Below, one piece after another: positions 60,818 to 64,000 of a stretch of DNA of 64,000 bases. Position numbers and translations under genes: made by a program. Numbering within the stretch: position 1 is the stretch's first letter; each line of letters starts with the position of its first letter. Origin of the DNA: Lachnospiraceae bacterium (GTDB lineage: Bacteria; Bacillota; Clostridia; Lachnospirales; Lachnospiraceae); NCBI GenBank assembly GCA_017500935.1, contig JAFVXW010000030.1, positions 1 through 64,000 of the forward strand, written 5' to 3'. Below the pieces are notes generated by a model that made no database searches, was not told where the DNA came from, and was given only the letters and a program-made list of their open reading frames with translations.

Positions 60818-61264
60818 ATGAAATTTGTAATCCAAAGAGTCAGCCATGCAAGTGTTACGGTGGATGGCACACTCATTTCTTCCATAGAGAAAGGCTTTAT
60901 GGTCCTGATCGGTGTATGTGACGCAGATACAAAGGAAACCGCCGATAAACTGGTAAAAAAACTGCTGGGACTTCGTATCTTTGAAGATGCTGACGGAAAG
61001 ACAAATCTGGCGTTAAAGGATGTAAACGGCCAGCTGCTTTTGGTTTCACAATTTACCTTATATGCAGACTGTAAAAAAGGCAACAGACCATCCTTTGTAA
61101 AAGCTGGTTCACCGGAACATGCCAACAATTTGTATGAATATATTGTAAGTGAATGTCAGAAAACCTGTGAAGTTGTAAAAACCGGTGTATTTGGTGCGCA
61201 TATGAAGGTTGCGCTTGAAAATGACGGTCCTTTTACGATCGTGCTGGATTCCGCTGAATTATAA
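60818..61264 (+). CDS. dtd: D-aminoacyl-tRNA deacylase
   Basis: Proofreads D-amino acids wrongly loaded on tRNA. The 148 residues begin MKFVIQRVSHASVTVDG. They contain LLVSQFTLYADCKKGNRPSF (GGRPSF-type Ser/Thr-Gln site, here GNRPSF) and the Gly-Pro motif in ENDGPFTIVLDS. AACAGGAG precedes the ATG. It follows the AI-2E gene by 44 bases, probably in the same transcript. Confidence 0.95.
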   Translation: MKFVIQRVSHASVTVDGTLISSIEKGFMVLIGVCDADTKETADKLVKKLLGLRIFEDADGKTNLALKDVNGQLLLVSQFTLYADCKKGNRPSFVKAGSPEHANNLYEYIVSECQKTCEVVKTGVFGAHMKVALENDGPFTIVLDSAEL

Positions 61265-61390
61265 GATATATTGTAAATTACAGCGCTATCTATTCGTTAA
61301 ACAAGAGTTTTGCGCATAGTTGAATTTATGCGGTTACTGCTCTCAAACGCAGAATTTTTATGAATTTGCGATACATTTGGTGCAAATAAA

Positions 61391-61423
61391 AACCTCCCGG
61401 CAGTCAAATATTACCGGGAGGTT
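61391..61423. terminator. bidirectional terminator between dtd and the cytidylate kinase-like gene
   Basis: AACCTCCCGG (61391-61400) pairs perfectly with 61414-61423, flanked by A and T runs. The 125 bases between dtd and this hairpin hold no gene that can be supported. Confidence 0.88.
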
Positions 61424-61441
61424 TGCTTTACTTAACAATTC

Positions 61442-62074
61442 TTATTTTAAATTCTTAACGTCTTCAAAATCTTCCACAATCTGTGCGATCAGCTTCACGG
61501 TACCTTCAATGCCAAGCTTAGCACTGTTTAAGCAGAAATCATAGGTGTCGGCGCGTCCCCATTTTTTGTCGGAATAATAGTTATAATAACTTTGACGCTG
61601 TTTGTCTTTTTTCTGCATCAGGTCAAGAGCCTTTTCTTCGGAAATTTCATACTTATCGACAAGACGTTTTACCTTTGCGTCTTCATCTGCATAAATAAAG
61701 AAATTGATGCAGTTATCAAATTCACTGAGCGCATAATCGGCACAGCGTCCTACGATCACGCAGGGGCCTTCCGAAGCGATCTGTTTGATGGTATCAAACT
61801 GTGCGAGGAAAACCTTATGGCTGATGGGCATATCCACAAAGGAGGACGCATTGTATCCAAAGGAATACGTATCCATCACAATATTATAAAGAAAGGAATT
61901 GGTAGGCCTCTCATCATGGCTTTTGATCATTTCCTCGCAGAAACCGCTGTCTTTGGCTGCACGTGATAAAAGCTCTTTATCATAGCATTTGATTCCAAAG
62001 TATTCAGCTACTCTTTCACCAATTTCATGTCCACCTGAGCCAAACTGACGTCCAATTGTGATAACAGTTTTCAT
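61442..62074 (-). CDS. cytidylate kinase-like protein
   Basis: A 210-residue P-loop kinase of the cytidylate kinase-like family (AAA_26 type), distinct from Cmk. The nucleotide motif is ITIGRQFGSGGHEIGERVA (about 5-23). CVIVGRCADYAL is typical of the family, as is the lid region with RLVDKYEISEEKALDLMQKKDKQR. Substrate unknown. The start at 62074 has AAAGGAG at normal distance. A longer frame from 62095 is not favoured. It has its own promoter and a hairpin in its leader. Confidence 0.88.
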   Translation of the reverse strand: MKTVITIGRQFGSGGHEIGERVAEYFGIKCYDKELLSRAAKDSGFCEEMIKSHDERPTNSFLYNIVMDTYSFGYNASSFVDMPISHKVFLAQFDTIKQIASEGPCVIVGRCADYALSEFDNCINFFIYADEDAKVKRLVDKYEISEEKALDLMQKKDKQRQSYYNYYSDKKWGRADTYDFCLNSAKLGIEGTVKLIAQIVEDFEDVKNLK

Positions 62075-62095
62075 ATGATCAACTCCTTTTTTCAT

Positions 62096-62117
62096 CCGGT
62101 ATCCTGCAACATACCGG
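62096..62117 (-). promoter_or_regulatory. leader hairpin before the cytidylate kinase-like gene
   Basis: CCGGTAT (62096-62102) pairs with ATACCGG (62111-62117) around an eight-base loop, just upstream of the ribosome site on the minus strand. It could control translation or stabilise the mRNA. Confidence 0.4.
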
Positions 62118-62136
62118 AATCATTCTTTATATTGTA

Positions 62137-62165
62137 ATTATATACAATTTATTAATCAAATTCAA
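62137..62165 (-). promoter_or_regulatory. promoter of the cytidylate kinase-like gene
   Basis: On the minus strand: TTGAAT (62160-62165), 17 bases, consensus TATAAT (62137-62142), about 60 bases before the start. Confidence 0.7.
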
Positions 62166-62202
62166 CTGTTCTTTGTGAATTGTCACACATTTTAATTATT
62201 AA

Positions 62203-62225
62203 TAATGTCTTAATCAGACATTATA
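62203..62225 (-). terminator. weak hairpin at the end of the NUDIX gene
   Basis: On the minus strand TAATGTCT pairs with AGACATTA right at and after the NUDIX stop, then an AT-rich tail. Weak but placed as a terminator would be. Confidence 0.4.
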
Positions 62226-62802
62226 GACAGATTGTTTTTAACTGTTCGGGTCTGATGCCGCATGTAAAAAACCAGGCTGCCATCTGGGAACGGGAACTGA
62301 AATGTTCTGTTTTCAACAAAGAAAGCATCTCTTCTCTGGAATAAAACTGTGCCTGAATCTGTTCGTTGTCAGAGGTATGATCTTCAAACTCTCCCTCCGC
62401 TTCCACAAATGCAATATAGGTTGTGGTGTCCGAAAATCCGACCGCAGAATAAGACGGCGGAAGGATATCGATGATCTTTTTTACTTTTAAGCCTGTTTCT
62501 TCGTATAACTCTCTGGAAATGCAATCGCGGATACTCTCTCCCTCTTCCAGCATGCCGGCGCAGAGATTAAAAATTTCCCGGTTAATGCTGAGTCTGAATT
62601 CGCGAAGCAGCATCATTTTGTCATCCTTGAATGCGACAATGGAAACACCGCTGGGCTTTTGACCAAGTTCTGAGGCGTCTTTTAAATCTTTTCTGCTTAC
62701 AATTTCAAATTTTTTGAGTTTTCCGGCTTTGTTTTTATAGGAAAGTTCGTAGTTTTTCAGATATTTTCCGTCACGGACCTTTTCCATTCCAAGAAATTCC
62801 AT
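62221..62802 (-). CDS. NUDIX hydrolase (ADP-ribose pyrophosphatase-like)
   Basis: A 193-residue NUDIX enzyme with a perfect box: Gly, five residues, Glu, seven residues, then REL-YEETGL (in GMLEEGESIRDC and ISRELYEETGLKV). The N-terminal strand region and PPSYSAVGFSDTTTYIAFVEA look like ADP-sugar pyrophosphatases (NudF type), where Glu of the box binds magnesium. Substrate is open. It lies 14 bases downstream of the RNase E/G gene on the same strand, with AGGAG before its start, so the two are co-transcribed. Confidence 0.9.
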   Translation of the reverse strand: MEFLGMEKVRDGKYLKNYELSYKNKAGKLKKFEIVSRKDLKDASELGQKPSGVSIVAFKDDKMMLLREFRLSINREIFNLCAGMLEEGESIRDCISRELYEETGLKVKKIIDILPPSYSAVGFSDTTTYIAFVEAEGEFEDHTSDNEQIQAQFYSREEMLSLLKTEHFSSRSQMAAWFFTCGIRPEQLKTICL

Positions 62803-62816
62803 TTGTGAATACTCCT

Positions 62817-64000
62817 TTATTTTCTGCCAAGCTGTTCTGCAAGGGACATATGCACTTTTTTGCGTGTGATCTCCACAAGGCCAAGAGGTGTCATATCGAT
62901 CAGTTTTGCGGTGACCGGATCTTCTTTTAGCAGCTCACTCATATAGGAAAGCAGTTCCTCCTGCGCTTCTTTGGCGGATTCATTGATAAAGTCAATGATA
63001 ATGATACCGGAAAGATTGCGCAGCCGCATCTGTCTGGCACTCTCCTGCGCCGCTTCCATATTGATGCGGTGAAAGGTTTCCAAAGCGCTCTTTTTGCCGT
63101 CAAATTTGCCCGTATTGACGTCTATTACCACCAATGCCTCAGTTTGTTCGATGACAAGATATCCGCCCGATTTCAGCCATATACGGCGTTCCAGGCCCTC
63201 CTGTATTTTGGAGCCAAGACCGTAAAGCGTATACAGATTCATAGACGGATCCTGATACAGCGTAAGGCGGCTTTCCATTTCCGGAGCATACTCCTTGATA
63301 AACTGAAGGATCTGCGTATGCACGGAGGGCTGGTCAGTTATGATCTTATCCGGCCAGTTTTTCCATTCTCTTAAGAGATTTAAGTAAGAAGGCTCCTGCG
63401 CAGAAAGTTTTGAAAAAACAGTACGCATACGTCCGGTCTGCAGTAGCTGTTCAGCCTGAGCAAGCAGCCTTTGCGCTTCTTTGCAAAGCTCATCCGGTTC
63501 TGCAAGCTCCTGCGCCTGTGTACGCACCACAAGACTGCAGCCATCCGGCAGCACGATCTGCTTCAACGCCTGTGCAAGCTTCTTTTTGCTGTCCTGATCC
63601 ATTTTGTGGGAATAATGTATCTTTTTATTCCCGTCTGCCTGTACGGCGCAATAACGGCCCGGAAAGGAAAGATTGGCCGTCAGTACAGGATCTTTTGTTT
63701 TGACGGCATCTTTTTTTACCTGCACCAGAATTTCGTCGCCGGGAACAAGTTTTCCTGTGCTGACCCGGTTGGTCAGTATAGGGTTTTGTGCTTCCGGAAG
63801 CGGCAAAAAGCACATCTGTCCGCCTGCGATCTCGACAAAAGCGGCGTCAATGTTTTTTATGATATTCTTTACCTTTCCGATATAGATATTTCCAAGCAGC
63901 GAGGTTTCTTCTGAAAAAATCTGCAATTCAAAGATGCGGTTGTCCTGTAAAAGACAACCGCAGAGTTTATTCTCATAATTGGTGATACAATATGTGGTAT
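62817..64000 (-). CDS. ribonuclease E/G family protein, start beyond window edge
   Basis: Endoribonuclease for mRNA decay and rRNA ends. The open frame runs on the minus strand off the right edge; residues such as NKLCGCLLQDNRIFEL before the first inner start belong to it, so the true start is outside. An S1 domain (GNIYIGKVKNIIKNIDAAFVE) precedes the DNase-I-like catalytic part with the metal Asp in VVIDVNTGKFDG and IIIDFINE. It ends at ITRKKVHMSLAEQLGRK, just where RNase E/G proteins usually have the CPxC zinc-link, which is missing here. Confidence 0.88.
   Translation of the reverse strand, partial: TTYCITNYENKLCGCLLQDNRIFELQIFSEETSLLGNIYIGKVKNIIKNIDAAFVEIAGGQMCFLPLPEAQNPILTNRVSTGKLVPGDEILVQVKKDAVKTKDPVLTANLSFPGRYCAVQADGNKKIHYSHKMDQDSKKKLAQALKQIVLPDGCSLVVRTQAQELAEPDELCKEAQRLLAQAEQLLQTGRMRTVFSKLSAQEPSYLNLLREWKNWPDKIITDQPSVHTQILQFIKEYAPEMESRLTLYQDPSMNLYTLYGLGSKIQEGLERRIWLKSGGYLVIEQTEALVVIDVNTGKFDGKKSALETFHRINMEAAQESARQMRLRNLSGIIIIDFINESAKEAQEELLSYMSELLKEDPVTAKLIDMTPLGLVEITRKKVHMSLAEQLGRK

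Noticed and set aside
61265..61544. Small gene after dtd (frame at 61320-61544)
   Set aside because: It runs through the bidirectional terminator into the antisense of the cytidylate kinase-like gene and has no ribosome site.
1..64000. CRISPR arrays, tRNA or rRNA genes, insertion sequences
   Set aside because: No regularly spaced repeats, cloverleaf-like CCA-ending segments, rRNA stretches, transposase genes or terminal repeats were found by reading.

Overview
This is a chromosomal segment of a low-to-moderate G+C, Gram-positive anaerobe of the class Clostridia, most likely Lachnospiraceae. The evidence is the mix of Firmicutes gene orders (yqfC-yqfD-phoH-ybeY, radC-mreBCD, mutS-mutL-miaA-ynbB-like, rplU-prp-rpmA-obgE-yhbY-nadD-yqeK-rsfS, lexA next to a yneA-like gene), sporulation genes, a MinCDE system with MinE, electron-bifurcating NfnAB, formate-THF ligase with FolD, and AGGAGG-type ribosome binding sites. 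About 68 protein genes were found, nearly all on the + strand up to 56 kb. No rRNA, tRNA, CRISPR array or insertion sequence was seen, and no gene-free stretch exceeds 300 bases.

Layout. 1-5.5 kb: FtsK/SpoIIIE translocase (start cut off), fhs, and a folD interrupted by an in-frame TAG. 5.5-10.7 kb: a zinc-ribbon/TPR membrane protein, nfnA-nfnB, a Dabb protein, a second zinc-ribbon membrane protein, then a hairpin-rich spacer. 10.7-18.9 kb: rlmH, yqfC-yqfD-phoH-ybeY, a lipid-linked sugar flippase, and two FAD enzymes, the first ending early at an in-frame TGA. 18.9-23.5 kb: proB-DUF896-proA, a lactate dehydrogenase-like gene, pepT. 23.5-32.5 kb: miaB, mutS, mutL, miaA, a PLP enzyme, a small membrane protein. 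32.5-42.9 kb: radC, then a cell-shape and division-site block (mreB, mreC, mreD, PBP2, minC, minD, minE, rodA), followed by mgsA and a carboxypeptidase lipoprotein. 43.0-47.4 kb: a stand-alone P-loop protein, an HlyD-like membrane protein, yggS, sepF, aroB. 47.4-51.6 kb: lspA, rluD, two unrecognised coupled genes, cstA. 51.7-56.1 kb: rplU through rsfS. 56.2-59.3 kb: lexA, a yneA-like gene, a tyrosine recombinase, a TtcA-like ATPase. 59.4-64 kb: an AI-2E family permease, dtd, a cytidylate kinase-like gene, a NUDIX hydrolase and RNase E/G (start beyond the window).

How the genes work together. The centre of the window is an envelope and division factory: MreBCD, PBP2 and RodA for elongation, MinCDE for septum placement, SepF for Z-ring anchoring, and LspA, a flippase and a carboxypeptidase for envelope maturation. 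Flanking blocks serve DNA repair and the SOS response (MutSL, RadC, LexA, YneA-like), translation and ribosome assembly (RlmH, YbeY, RluD, L21, L27, Obg, YhbY, RsfS, MiaA, MiaB, Dtd), one-carbon metabolism and redox balance.

The most unusual signal is three separate in-frame premature stop codons in otherwise well-preserved genes: folD (TAG at 4911), an FAD-dependent oxidoreductase (TGA at 17216) and rsfS (TAG at 55754). In the second, the old stop still overlaps the next start as ATGA. In the third, the old start still overlaps the stop of the gene before it. All three can be explained by C-to-T or G-to-A transitions. Other points worth checking are a methylglyoxal synthase with Glu where the catalytic Asp is expected, a large insertion in PBP2, a dispersed intergenic palindromic repeat, and a dense LexA-box cluster between lexA and the yneA-like gene.
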